64,000 nt of DNA, taken from positions 9,997,089 through 10,061,088 of the forward strand of contig NC_134431.1 of NCBI RefSeq assembly GCF_030867145.1. Reading direction: 5' to 3'. This DNA is from Opisthocomus hoazin. Its lineage: Eukaryota > Chordata > Aves > Opisthocomiformes > Opisthocomidae. Below are positions 53,001-62,300 of the stretch, piece after piece; position 1 is the first letter of the stretch, and the number at the start of each line of letters is the position of its first letter. The translations under genes were made by a program, and so were the position numbers. A model generated the notes under the pieces. That model was given only the letters and a program-made list of their open reading frames with translations. It did not search any database and had not been told where the DNA came from.

Positions 53001-56000
53001 TATTCCCAATTGCTATGTTAGACTTCACTTAAAATAAAAAATATGTTTTGCTAAATAAGTGACTTGGCTGCAAGTTTGGGTTGATTTATCTGTTTATAAC
53101 TTGTTTTTAGAATCCAAGCAAACCTCACTTTAACCATTACATGTTTGAATCAATATGCTTGTCGATAAGGATAACATGCAAAGCAAACCCTGATGCGGTT
53201 GGAAGCTTTGAAGAGGCTTTGTTTATGGTGTTCACTGAGATACTACAGAATGATGTGCAAGGTAAATTAAAATCAGTAAGTGGTTGTGCTCTCTCTCTAC
53301 TATAGTTGGTTGCTATGATTTACCTCATAGCAGTTTTTCGGTAACACAGGAAATTTAAGTCAGAATGCAGCATGTTCACAGTCCTAAGAAACACTTTTAG
53401 GAAGCATCTAGGTGGTTCCATAGGGTACATCAACTGTATTAACTTACTTTTAAAACAAACTCTTATTTTTAAAAATGTCTAACGACGACTACTCCAAAGC
53501 TTCTTATTATTCTTAATTATATTGCCTTGTTTCTAGTAGTTCATTTTCCATGTTCTGAAACATTAACAAATAGAGGAAATGGAAATTGTATATATACAAT
53601 GCTTGCAAATTTTTGGAATAATTACATTTGGGATGCAATACATTTCCCCAAGGTTTTATTTGTTGGAATCTTTTTGTTAATATCGTAAACTTGTAGGTTC
53701 AATCAACAGTTACATGGTTCCTAGGAATTGACAGTGACCGTATTTGCTGAATTTGTAAACGCCATCATTTCTTTTCCAGAGTTCATTCCATATGTATTTC
53801 AAGTGATGTCCCTACTTCTAGAAATGCATAAAAATGAAATCCCATCATCCTATATGGCATTGTTTCCTCATCTACTTCAGCCAGTATTATGGGAAAGGAC
53901 AGGAAACATTCCTCCTCTGGTCCGACTCCTGCAGGCTTATTTAGAGCGGGGTGCCAATACAATAGCAAGCGCTGCTGCTGACAAAATTGTAAGTTGGATT
54001 GATTTAGTCACACTGTATGCCTCTAGACATGTTGAATTAGGATTTAAAATTAGGAGGAACTTTTACCTTCAGTGAATAGCTGGATTTGTGCAGGATTTAT
54101 ACTTGTAGTTTAAATTAGTGGTGCTTATGCAGAAAGACAAAAATTAGTAAGGATGTAGGCTTTTTGGATGCTTTTCTATTATGTGGATAAAGTAAATCCT
54201 AGACTGTCATGCTTTTGTCAATTAAGATGTAAAATTCCTGCGCTTAGTTTTTGCAAGCAGGTAAATTTCCACAATTTTCCTGTCTTGTTTGCCTCGTGTT
54301 GAACACTGGATCGGAAAAACTCTCAGACATTCTGTTCAGAACAGCCTTGAGAAGAGAGTGAGGAGGAGTCAAGATGCTGGGAGAGCTGCGGATTAGTGAA
54401 TTCAGTGGGAGATTTATTCTGCGTACTTCTGTTATTTCTGCTGCTTTATCTGCTATGGTCAGACTTGAGTAGGCAATGCCGTGGATAAAGCAGAGATACA
54501 TGTTCAGATTGACTTTGGTGTTCGTTTGATCAAGGTTAATCTTAATGCTCAAAGGAACAGTACTTGGTCCCAATAGTAATCTGTCTTCCTTGTCCTTAAG
54601 TGCAGAAACAGAATGCCATTTTACATTATGAAAGGTTTTGCATTGGTGTAGGTTTTAAACCGTAAGGGCCAGCTTTCTGGTAGGTCACATATGAAGAACT
54701 GTTGTTTTATATTTGCTTTGCTTACAGCCTGGATTGTTAGGTGTGTTCCAGAAGCTGATTGCCTCTAAAGCTAATGACCATCAAGGATTCTATCTTCTAA
54801 ACAGCATTATAGAGCATATGCCTCCGTGAGTATGAGCTGAAATTGCTTTCAGAACTAATTTCTGTAGACTTTGAGATTTGGTATATTTGTACACTGCATA
54901 GCAAATGTTTAACAACTGAAAAATGTCACAGTTGTCGGTAAAATAGATTTGAACAATTCTACACATGTTTTCTGTGAAGTGACATGAGTAAAATCCTAAT
55001 ATGAATTGAATAACTATTCTTTTAAATTTCCAGTGAATCAGTTGACCAGTACAGGAAACAGATCTTCATTCTACTATTCCAAAGACTTCAAAATTCCAAA
55101 ACAACAAAATTTATTAAAAGTAAGTTCCTTGCTGTATGAACAGCTTCAGTGCCAGTGATGGCAACAGTTTAGAACACGCACCTGTACTGAATAACCATCC
55201 TGTCATGTCCTGTGATTATACGGATGAAGGGACACTAGTGACTCTTAACATCAGTACCTTGCTTCAAATTATTTGTGTAATCAAGGGTGGCACTTGCCAC
55301 AGCAGGTGACACTTATTTCATGAAAACTGAAGGGATGGAACTAAAATAATGGAAAAGACTTGTGTATTTCTCTTACTTTCTTACTCTGTGTGGTACCATT
55401 GGTTATCTGAAAGTGTCTCCATGTACTCTTCAACTAATACCAGCAAACTTTTTCTCAGACAACACAGTAATACTGACCACACTTCCTTTTGTTTACATAT
55501 AGTTGTGTGTTATTACTGTTAAATATTTCATGCATTTGTGTCAGTCTGCCTTAGTATGACAAGTTATTGATACAGTTTTGTGTTAAACTAGCAAAGCTCT
55601 GACAAATTAATGAAAATACATATTCTGATTATTCCTGCTGTAACAGGAAGATTATTGTCATACTGATTGGATGATTTTAATAATACTATCACTACACAAA
55701 TTATGCAATGTCTATTACTTAATCCTATAAAATATGGTTTAATGCCACCTGATAGGAGCAAGAATGATAGGATTGCTTATCATCGTCTTCCACAAGTAAA
55801 ATATAAGTGGTGCTTTTAATGCCTTGCCTCTGTGCTCTGTTACAAAGGCCATGCAAATGGCTTCACTACTGATCTGAAAAACTGCATTGCATGAAGTTTT
55901 TGGCTAAAAGCATTGAGCAGTTCTTTTGGTCCTTGATCTGAAAAATTTGTAGATGGCTTTTCTAATGCTTTATAACTGCTGTAAGGGGAAAAAAGGACTG

Positions 56001-58914
56001 AATCTTGTCTTAGTTGTTTTACAGCCATGTTTTAGTAGGGTGTGGTATGTGAGAAGTTCAGCAGTTTTTAGGCAAACTTCAAGGTAGCAAGTTAATGTAC
56101 TTCACTAAAACTGAATATTTATAAAGATTGCCATTTGTATCCCTTTGGAAAACTTGTACGAATGTATTTTGCTGCTGATTCTAAAGCTATTCTTTTGTTT
56201 TCATGTTGAGTTTTAATTTGACCTTTTTCTTTTTACAGGTTTCTTAGTCTTCATTAACTTGTACTGCATAAAATATGGGGCATTAGCTCTGCAGGAAATA
56301 TTTGACAGCATACAGCCAAAGTTAGTATATATGTATTTTTTTTATTTAAGACTGCTGTGTAATTTTTATCTTTTAAAGTAGGAAATAGTTGTCTCCCTTA
56401 CTTAAAATTGCAAACTGTATTTGTCACTAATTTGACTAGCCAAATGGTTCTTCTAATGTGGTTGACTTATTTGTCTAGCAATTTTTCTTTAGATTTGCTG
56501 TCCGCAGTTCGTTGTTAATAGTTCAAGATATTAATCTCTTGAGCAGATCATAAAAAGGAGAAAGTAATGTGTTTATTCTTTTCCCTTTCTGAAAAGTAGA
56601 AATTTGAGCATACAAACTAGGCATCCACTGCAACAGGACAGTATCTTAACAGATTAGTTGGCTTTCTCTTTTTGCTAGCAATTCAGATTGCTTCTGGTTT
56701 TCTTTTATTACCATAAGGCTGATAAGGCTTTCTAATACTTTTTCTTTTAATGTCATAATAGGATGTTTGGAATGGTTTTGGAGAAAATTATAATTCCTGA
56801 AATCCAGAAAGTGTCTGGACAAGTTGAAAAGAAAATCTGTGCTGTTGGCATTACAAAAATATTAACAGAATGTCCTCCTATGATGGACACTGAGTACACG
56901 AAGCTGTGGTATGTGAACACTTCTTCAAGTTCTGTTAGGCTATTTGTGTTTTTGAAGATGTGGCCTATCATAAAAAGACAATGGAGTTTATGTGAAGAAT
57001 GTGATTTCTTCAGGCCTGCTATTGTTACGAGGCTGAGTTTCAGGCTTTTCATACCGCTTTCTTTTTTCAGCAAATAAAAACTACATACCACTTTCTTTTT
57101 TCAGCAAATAAAAACTATTATTTTCAAAGCAGATGCCAGAACTGGTTTGAGATTTTTGTGATGGAGATAGCACTGATTGGGCTAGCTAGGACTGCATTTA
57201 AGAAAATACACAACTTTTTTCTTTTGGCTTGTGTTCTTTCTAAAAAGCTAGTTTTTACTTATAACTGTACTGCTAGTCAGGAGACCTGAGCATACTTATA
57301 ACCTGACAGAGACTGTAAGATCTTAGCTTGACAGTAGAATTTTGGGGGGAGCTATGTAGGAAGATTGTAAGCCAGTCCAGCAGTCTAGGATGTCAGGTAG
57401 CCTGAATTTAATGACAATAACTGGATCCCTGAACTAGAACTTTTTTTTTAATGTACTTGGGGAAAAGGTGTAATCTGGAAAAGAATTGCTTTCATTAGGT
57501 ATGTTTCATGATAATTTGACCTGATGAAACATAAATACATTGCTCATGCTTTTAATATGAGCACCTACATTATGCCTGTAAAATACACCGATGCACAATT
57601 CTTGAAGTCCAGCTTAGTTTGGGCACTTATAATTTCAGTAGCTAAGCAAGTACCTGCAAGGGCTAAATTGTAAAGGGTTCCAAGTAATTTGAATATGCTT
57701 ATAAAATGGACCCTGTCCTAGCATATTTTAAGCACTCCAATTTTATCTTCCCCTCTTCACATACAGGACTCCTTTGCTGCAGGCCCTCATTGGCCTCTTT
57801 GAACTGCCTGAGGATGACACTATCCCTGATGAAGAACACTTCATTGACATAGAAGATACTCCAGGATATCAGACTGCATTCTCTCAGCTAGCCTTTGCTG
57901 GGAAAAAAGAGCACGATCCTGTAGGTCAAATGGTGAACAATCCTAGAATCCATCTGGCACAGTCTCTTCACAAACTGTCTACAGCATGCCCTGGCAGGGT
58001 AGGTGACTTTCATACATGGCATGGTAATGCTAAGTTCCGCAGAGAATAAATGCTTTTTTGATAATGGGTCTCTTTTGCTAGTGCTTCATAATCAGCAAAA
58101 TGAAGCATATCGTAACCAGAATGCAAGGTATTGCTCTCTTTTATTCTTTAATGGAATATAGTCTCCTTCTCTGGAGATATTCAGAACCCGCCTGGACAAG
58201 GTCCTGTGCAGCCTGCTGTAGGTGACCCTGCTTTGGCAGGGGGGTTGGACTGGGTGATCCCCAGAGGTCCCTTCCAACCCCGAACATTCTGTGATTCTGT
58301 GATAGCTTTTGTAAGGTTTTTTCCCTAGTAACCTTAGAACGGCCATATTTTCACATTAGCTAATTTAGCAATAACCTTAGGTCATTTCTTAAATGAAAAT
58401 TTATCCTCTTATTGGTATACAACTAGTACTTGTCTCCAGTTGAATTATATGTACTCAGGAAATTTCAGGCAACTCACAGTAAATGAAACAAGTTCACTTT
58501 ACAGTTAACTATTCTAACCTGTAGCATATTTGTTTTGTTCAAGATTTTGGTAAATTGCCTGAGAGATCTGGTGTTTGCTGCATCCAAATATCTGCTTTAA
58601 TAACTGAAGGTTTTCTCTACTTTGCTTTCATATTTGATTCAGATAAGTAGTACGTAGAACTGTCAGCATCAGGAATTGTAATTCCAGCAACTGCTTTCAC
58701 AGTGAAAAACTGCTGCTCTCAGGACATTGACTTTGTACCATATGTTGACACAGTGATTAACAGGATATAGCAGTAGTTTAATGTATACACACATTGACAC
58801 TTCTGCTCTATCGTATGTTTTAAGGTTCCATCAATGCTGAGTACTAGTCTGAATGCAGAAGCATTGCAGTATCTCCAAGGATACCTCCAAGCTGCAAGTG
58901 TGACACTGCTCTGA
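37930..58914 (+). CDS. CSE1L: CSE1L (exportin-2, CAS), complete coding span of exons 2-25
   Basis: Nuclear export receptor of the importin-beta family. With RanGTP it carries importin-alpha back to the cytoplasm after cargo delivery; it was also named cellular apoptosis susceptibility protein. Twenty-four coding exons with GT-AG introns and matching phases sum to 2916 nt, that is 971 residues plus stop, the same length as human. The start is ATG at 37930 (CCAAAATGG: A at -3, G at +4), beginning MELSDANLQTL. Importin-beta N-terminal (Ran-binding) domain at about 29-102, then HEAT repeats throughout, the acidic loop in exon 11, and the CAS/CSE C-terminal region. No frameshift or early stop. It lies directly downstream of ARFGEF2 on the same strand, as in human, with its own CpG promoter. 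Confidence 0.97.
38583..38725 (+). CDS. CSE1L: CSE1L exon 3
   Basis: Residues 29-76, importin-beta N-terminal domain: NYPLLLLTLLEKSQENVI and VTFKNYIKRNWRI. I chose donor ATT|GTAGGT because exon 4 begins with the expected Val-Glu-Asp. A 2336-nt intron follows, with no element recognised. Confidence 0.94.
41062..41163 (+). CDS. CSE1L: CSE1L exon 4
   Basis: Residues 77-110, 34 whole codons: VEDEPNKICESDR and IKANIVPLMLSSPEQIQKQ, closing the Ran-binding N-terminal domain. A 451-nt intron follows. Confidence 0.95.
41615..41760 (+). CDS. CSE1L: CSE1L exon 5
   Basis: Residues 111-159, SIIGREDFPQKWPDLL and FQSGDFHVINGVLRTAHS, as in human. It ends AG, completed to Arg by exon 6. A 312-nt intron follows. 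Confidence 0.96.
42073..42163 (+). CDS. CSE1L: CSE1L exon 6
   Basis: Residues 159-189, YRHEFKSNELWTEIK then LVLDAFALPLTNLFK. It ends in phase 0 before GTATTT. A 282-nt intron follows. Confidence 0.95.
42446..42553 (+). CDS. CSE1L: CSE1L exon 7
   Basis: Residues 190-225, 36 whole codons, STHANDASALKVLFSSL and KLFYSLNFQ. A 909-nt intron without recognised features follows. Confidence 0.95.
43463..43555 (+). CDS. CSE1L: CSE1L exon 8
   Basis: Residues 226-256, 31 whole codons, DLPEFFEDNMETWMTNF and LLTLDNKLLQTD. The 1325-nt intron that follows includes a T/G-rich patch near 44393-44430 but no identified repeat. Confidence 0.95.
44881..45048 (+). CDS. CSE1L: CSE1L exon 9
   Basis: Residues 257-312, 56 whole codons, an acidic DEEEAG start, then DNAALYAQKYDEEFQPYLP and TAIWNLLVTTGQEV. 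The acceptor TTTTATGTGAG is pyrimidine-poor but frame and homology fix it. The next intron is only 96 nt. Confidence 0.94.
45145..45274 (+). CDS. CSE1L: CSE1L exon 10
   Basis: Residues 313-356, LVSNAIQFLASVCERPHYK and TSICEKVIVPNMEFR. It ends one base into an Ala codon. A 726-nt intron follows. Confidence 0.95.
46001..46066 (+). CDS. CSE1L: CSE1L exon 11 (acidic loop)
   Basis: A 66-nt exon, residues 356-378, ADEEAFEDNSEEYIRRDLE. This acidic stretch matches the insert in HEAT repeat 8 that acts in Ran binding and the open/closed change of exportin-2. The following 1883-nt intron carries an ERV LTR. Confidence 0.94.
47102..47630 (+). mobile_element. Endogenous retrovirus LTR (solo), in CSE1L intron 11
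   Basis: Begins TGTGGTAGTCCGGCAGCTAA, a typical TG start, and matches from memory an LTR family abundant in bird genomes: an AG-rich purine tract with AAAGGAAGAAAGAAAAGAGA, then GGTATGGAATATCCCTT, TCCCAACTTCTTGCCCACC, GCCTTGACACTGTGCAAGC and near the end AGAAAATTAACTCCATCCCA. The 3' edge is degenerate and no clean CA end or target duplication is visible. No internal retroviral genes lie on either side, so it looks like a solo LTR; orientation is by similarity only. Confidence 0.75.
47950..48152 (+). CDS. CSE1L: CSE1L exon 12
   Basis: Residues 378-445, DTRRRAACDLVRGLCKFF, GPVTGIFSGYVNSMLQEY and HKDAAIYLVTSLASKAQ, identical in type to human. A 1340-nt intron without recognised features follows. 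Confidence 0.96.
49493..49577 (+). CDS. CSE1L: CSE1L exon 13
   Basis: Residues 446-474, TQANELVNLTEFFVNHI, then QPDLKSAS. Donor GTAAGT. A 759-nt intron follows. Confidence 0.95.
50337..50398 (+). CDS. CSE1L: CSE1L exon 14
   Basis: A 62-nt exon, residues 474-494, FPVLKADGIKYIMIFRNQ. It ends in phase 0 before GTAAGT. A 740-nt intron follows. Confidence 0.95.
51139..51275 (+). CDS. CSE1L: CSE1L exon 15
   Basis: Residues 495-540, VSKEQLLVSIPLLIN and HLQAESIVVHTYAAHALER, FTMRGTNNTT. It ends CT, completed to Leu by exon 16. The next intron is 163 nt. Confidence 0.95.
51439..51542 (+). CDS. CSE1L: CSE1L exon 16
   Basis: Residues 540-575, ITAAEMAPFVEV and LLTNLFKALTLPGSSENEY. Split codons at both ends. 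A 574-nt intron follows. Confidence 0.95.
52117..52214 (+). CDS. CSE1L: CSE1L exon 17
   Basis: Residues 575-607, MRSFSLLQESIIPYIPSV, then LTQKLLAVSK. An 896-nt AT-rich intron follows. Confidence 0.95.
53111..53261 (+). CDS. CSE1L: CSE1L exon 18
   Basis: Residues 608-658, KPHFNHYMFESICLSIRI, then VGSFEEALFMVFTEILQ with a few changes from human. A 518-nt intron follows. Confidence 0.95.
53780..53988 (+). CDS. CSE1L: CSE1L exon 19
   Basis: Residues 658-727, FIPYVFQVMSLLLEMHK, YMALFPHLLQPVLWERTG and NTIASAAADKI, the largest mid-gene exon at 209 nt. A 739-nt intron follows. Confidence 0.96.
54728..54825 (+). CDS. CSE1L: CSE1L exon 20
   Basis: Residues 728-760, GLLGVFQKLIASKANDHQ and LLNSIIEHMP. 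Donor CC|GTGAGT. The next intron is 208 nt. Confidence 0.95.
55034..55119 (+). CDS. CSE1L: CSE1L exon 21
   Basis: Residues 760-789, DQYRKQIFILLFQRLQNS, then KTTKFIK. A 1119-nt intron without recognised features follows. Confidence 0.95.
56239..56320 (+). CDS. CSE1L: CSE1L exon 22
   Basis: Residues 789-816, VFINLYCIKYGALALQEIF and DSIQPK. The donor GTTAGT departs from the usual GTRAGT but is required by the frame. A 441-nt intron follows. Confidence 0.94.
56762..56908 (+). CDS. CSE1L: CSE1L exon 23
   Basis: Residues 816-865, MFGMVLEKIIIPEIQKVSG and KKICAVGITKILTECPP. The 858-nt intron that follows contains a 34-bp tandem duplication at 57051-57118. Confidence 0.95.
57051..57118. repeat. Tandem duplication, 2 x 34 bp, in CSE1L intron 23
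   Basis: Unit one (57051-57084) and unit two (57085-57118) differ at only a couple of positions (first ATACCG versus ATACCA). Each copy contains CTTTCTTTTTTCAG, which looks like a splice acceptor, followed by CAAATAAAAAC, which includes AATAAA. Confidence 0.9.
57767..57998 (+). CDS. CSE1L: CSE1L exon 24
   Basis: Residues 865-942, LIGLFELPEDDTIP, DEEHFIDIEDTPGYQTAF and QMVNNPRIHLAQSLHKL, a strongly conserved acidic C-terminal part. Donor AGG|GTAGGT. The 826-nt intron that follows holds a CR1 fragment. Confidence 0.96.
58161..58303 (+). mobile_element. CR1 LINE, 5'-truncated 3' end, in CSE1L intron 24
   Basis: Highly characteristic avian CR1 3' segment: CTGGAGATATTCAGAACCCG, CCTGGACAAGGTCCTGTGC, GGTGACCCTGCTTTGGCAGG, GTTGGACTGGGTGATCCCC, GAGGTCCCTTCCAACCCC and the terminal 8-mer repeat (ATTCTGTG ATTCTGTG AT). 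Divergence from the remembered consensus is low, so it is a fairly young copy. It runs in the gene's sense direction. The 5' edge is approximate. Confidence 0.93.
58825..58914 (+). CDS. CSE1L: CSE1L exon 25, terminal coding exon
   Basis: Residues 943-971 and stop TGA (58912-58914): VPSMLSTSLNAEA and LQYLQGYLQAASVTLL, the same C terminus as human. The acceptor is TGTTTTAAG. Confidence 0.96.
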   Translation, partial: VPSMLSTSLNAEALQYLQGYLQAASVTLL

Positions 58915-59360
58915 ATTGCATATATTCCACAAGCAAGATCAAAAGTTGTTTTGTTATACAGAAGGCTGACCCTGACTTTTTTTATAGCAGAGCTTAGACA
59001 AAATGAAAAATGCTACTTGAATCTGTATTGCAGAATCCATCTTGTAAAAGGTAAATGTGGCTTTGAGCAGAAACGGAAAGAATTTGGTGGTTTGTGTACT
59101 CCTAGACAAAAGGTGGCTAACTTCCATTCCCAGTTTAATTTCAAAGGGAATAGTCACAGCGGTTTGTTATGGAATTTATTTGAAATCTGCATCTGCAGTG
59201 TTTGGATAACATTTTGAAATGTATGGAGAGCAGCACTGGCTGTAGAAACTCACTTCAGTCACTAAAATTCCTTTTCATTTTGATGTTGTCCTTTGTATTT
59301 CTTTTGTGTTTCCTTAAACTTTATCTAAATTGTGAATAAATAAGAAGTACTTGTTTAAAA
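58915..59360 (+). other. CSE1L: CSE1L 3' untranslated region
   Basis: About 445 nt from stop codon to the inferred cleavage point some 20 nt after the AATAAA. No repeat or structured element recognised. Confidence 0.75.
59335..59340 (+). terminator. CSE1L: Poly(A) signal of CSE1L
   Basis: AATAAA (within AATAAATAAG) followed by TTGTTT and GT-rich bases (TGCCTGTCGCTGTGCG) within 15-35 nt, as expected of a cleavage site. Later hexamers near 59890 and 60075 are less likely. Confidence 0.75.
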
Positions 59361-62300
59361 TGCCTGTCGCTGTGCGCTTACTGTTTTAGAAGAATGTAGC
59401 TGGTTTAAAAAAAGATAATGTTTTAAACTTAGGCTAGAGTATAAAATTGGGGGACCATGAGGATTTTTCTTTACCTTAAGTAATAGTTTAAATACATTGT
59501 AGGATCATTCAGAGCAAATCTAAAACTTTGGCAGAAGATTCAAAGCTATTATCACTCCTGATATTCCTCAGCAGGTGCACCGCTTCTCTTTGAACACGAC
59601 ATGCCAGTATGGTGCAGTAAAAGCAAGTAGAGCGGATATCAGTCTCCAAGTGGACTTTTAGTGATGTGTTAAAACTGAAGCAGTGATCCTAGGATAAATT
59701 TAACTCGGACGTTCTCCCAGTCTCCTCATAAATATACTGATTAGGTCTGGTGCCTTGAGTGCATCAGTTTACCTTGTAGTTACGGCTGTTTAAGTGACTC
59801 ATTAAATGGCTGAGCCTTACTGCGTTCTCAGATGGCCTGGGCACCAAAGTACTAGACCGTAGGCTTTTGGAGCACTGGTACTGCAGGGATATAAATAAAT
59901 CTAATTATAGAGACTGAAAAACTCCTGAATAAGTGTGAAGTCTCAGGCTAATGTGATATTGTCATACATGACAGATTTTTTTTTAGTTACTTGTCCACAG
60001 AAATTCTGCAGATGACTTGAATCAGGACTGGTTTTTTGCAGTTAGAATGCTTGTTGAAGCTGGGCCTTGTATAAATAAAGTTACTGAATTTACTGAGGGT
60101 GAAACCTAGGACAGAATCAGCTGTCTTTCAGTTCTTCCTTAGTATCTGTGGCTGCCATGTGAGAGTGCATGCTGGCCATATCTCTTAATATACTAAGAAA
60201 TGAGTTGTTTGTTAGACAATGGATTTAAACTACTAAGTGCCTATAAGTGTGTTAAATGAGTCAGCATCAACAGGTTTGCTTGGATCTGGTCTGTCATGCA
60301 CGGTCAGACCCTCTTTGTTTGTAGGTATGAAGTGAAAGCAATTCTCAAGAGTGAAGTAGTACAGTGGTGATCATGAAAAGCATCTGCCTTAATGCTAATG
60401 AGAGAGACTGCGCTGTGTGTTACAAGTTTGCCGAAGCGCCTTGCAGAATGAATTTACAATAGACAGGCTGAAACCACATGGGAGATGTGTGACATTTGCA
60501 AGGAATTGAATGCCTACCTCGAATGTCAATGTTAATTGAGCTGTGGTCATTCAAAACCTGCAAGCCAAAAGGATAGTCAGAACTCTGCCTGCTCTGCAGC
60601 TTTGTCTTTTTGCTTGGGTAATAGGGAGAACAATTCTACAGAGAACTTGCAGACCTTTTTTTCCTGTCTGCCTCAAAGAACCAAAATTAAATTGGTACTG
60701 GTGGTCATGTAATAATAATGTGACATGCTACCTTTGCATCTATTCAAGTAGACAGCCTATGCATGTATGCTAGATAACCTCGTGCTGAAGTGAGATTCTT
60801 CAGCACTATGCAATATTAAGGGGCTCATATTAGACCATCTTAGTTCTGAAGTTCTAAGCAAGATTTTTTTAGGGAACAGGTTGCTGAGATACGTAAGTAA
60901 GTGAACAGATGTTTCTTACCTTACCAGTACCAACATAGATGGAACTGGACAGGATTTATCACAAAAAGCCAGAACGTTTTTGAGAGATAGCCAAAGAAAA
61001 AATGGCTCTTTTGAAGGGAAAATTATCAGTGAATCTTGACGTTCACTATCTTGCACTTCCTGCAACGTGTGACTTTTTGTTGTTGGACAGACATTCTGTG
61101 TGAATAAGTGCCTACGTAACTTCAGATCAACAAATACTAGTGGCATACTTGTCCTGTAGTTCACTCAGAGCTGAGTAACTTAGACTTTGTAGACATGGCT
61201 GTGGCACTGTTAGTGATCTGTTACTTAGTCCTGACGTATTCTGCAGATTTCATAAGGCATGCAAGTGTTTATATAGAGCACTTACCCTTTCAGGGAAATG
61301 AACTTTTCAAGTGTAGTGCAGGCAAGCAGATCTATCTCTGCTTCAAGGGTACAGGCAAGTGTTATTGGCAGTGCCCTCACCTTCATTTAGGTGGAGACCT
61401 TATTGCTACTTCTGACACCTCCCATTCTCAAGATCCAGCAGGCAACACAGTGTTCCAACTATATTTATCTGTTAATTTTAGTGGAAACTGATACAAGCAA
61501 TGTAACAGTTTTCGCAAGATTGTTGAACTTCTCTAGGCCACCCTTCTGTGTATTCCTTGTTAAACAGTTAGGCAAATACCAGTTTCTTCAGAAAGCTCAG
61601 GCTGGAAACACCTGGTGTCAGTGGATATTCTGAGGACTTGGGAGCACCTAATTCAATGTTAGACAATTAACTCCTGCCCATCACCTGAGATCTTCTGAAA
61701 CACCTCTGAAAATAAGTAGCCAATTCTGCCTTGCAGCTGATAATAGTAGAAGATTATGCAAATTCAAGGGGAAAAAGATTACTTGCTGCTTTTTGAGTAT
61801 GAAGTGGGCAAAGGGACACCTGTTTGGGGATCTTTTGACACCACAGAACTCTAATCTGCTGCCCTTTTTTGGAGCCTACTGACTTGGGGTTGTCAGCTTC
61901 TAAATAATGTTCTGAGGCTTTTGTAGCAGAGGAAATACCTTGTTGTTGGTTTAAGAAAAAAATAAATAAAACGCCACCACCCTGAAGACCAGTACATATT
62001 CTTGTTTTCTTGGGTTGTGAATGGCTAAGATACTACCAGCATTCCTGCAATGTTGGCAGCGCATACTAAAGCAAAGTTCTATTTCTTCATATAAATATGT
62101 GCTAAGATAAGAGTCATCCTCTCAGTGAGCCAGACATTTCATTCTAAAAATTCTCTGAGGAGGCGGGAGCATATTCTTTCTCTCAGCTGACTTCTGCTTG
62201 CAGAAAACTTAATTTTCTTTTGGCTCTCGGTAGCTTGCTTGAATGTGCTTCCGTCAGGCTGCACTTCTTCGATTGTTGTGTGTGCTTTTGTACTCATTCC

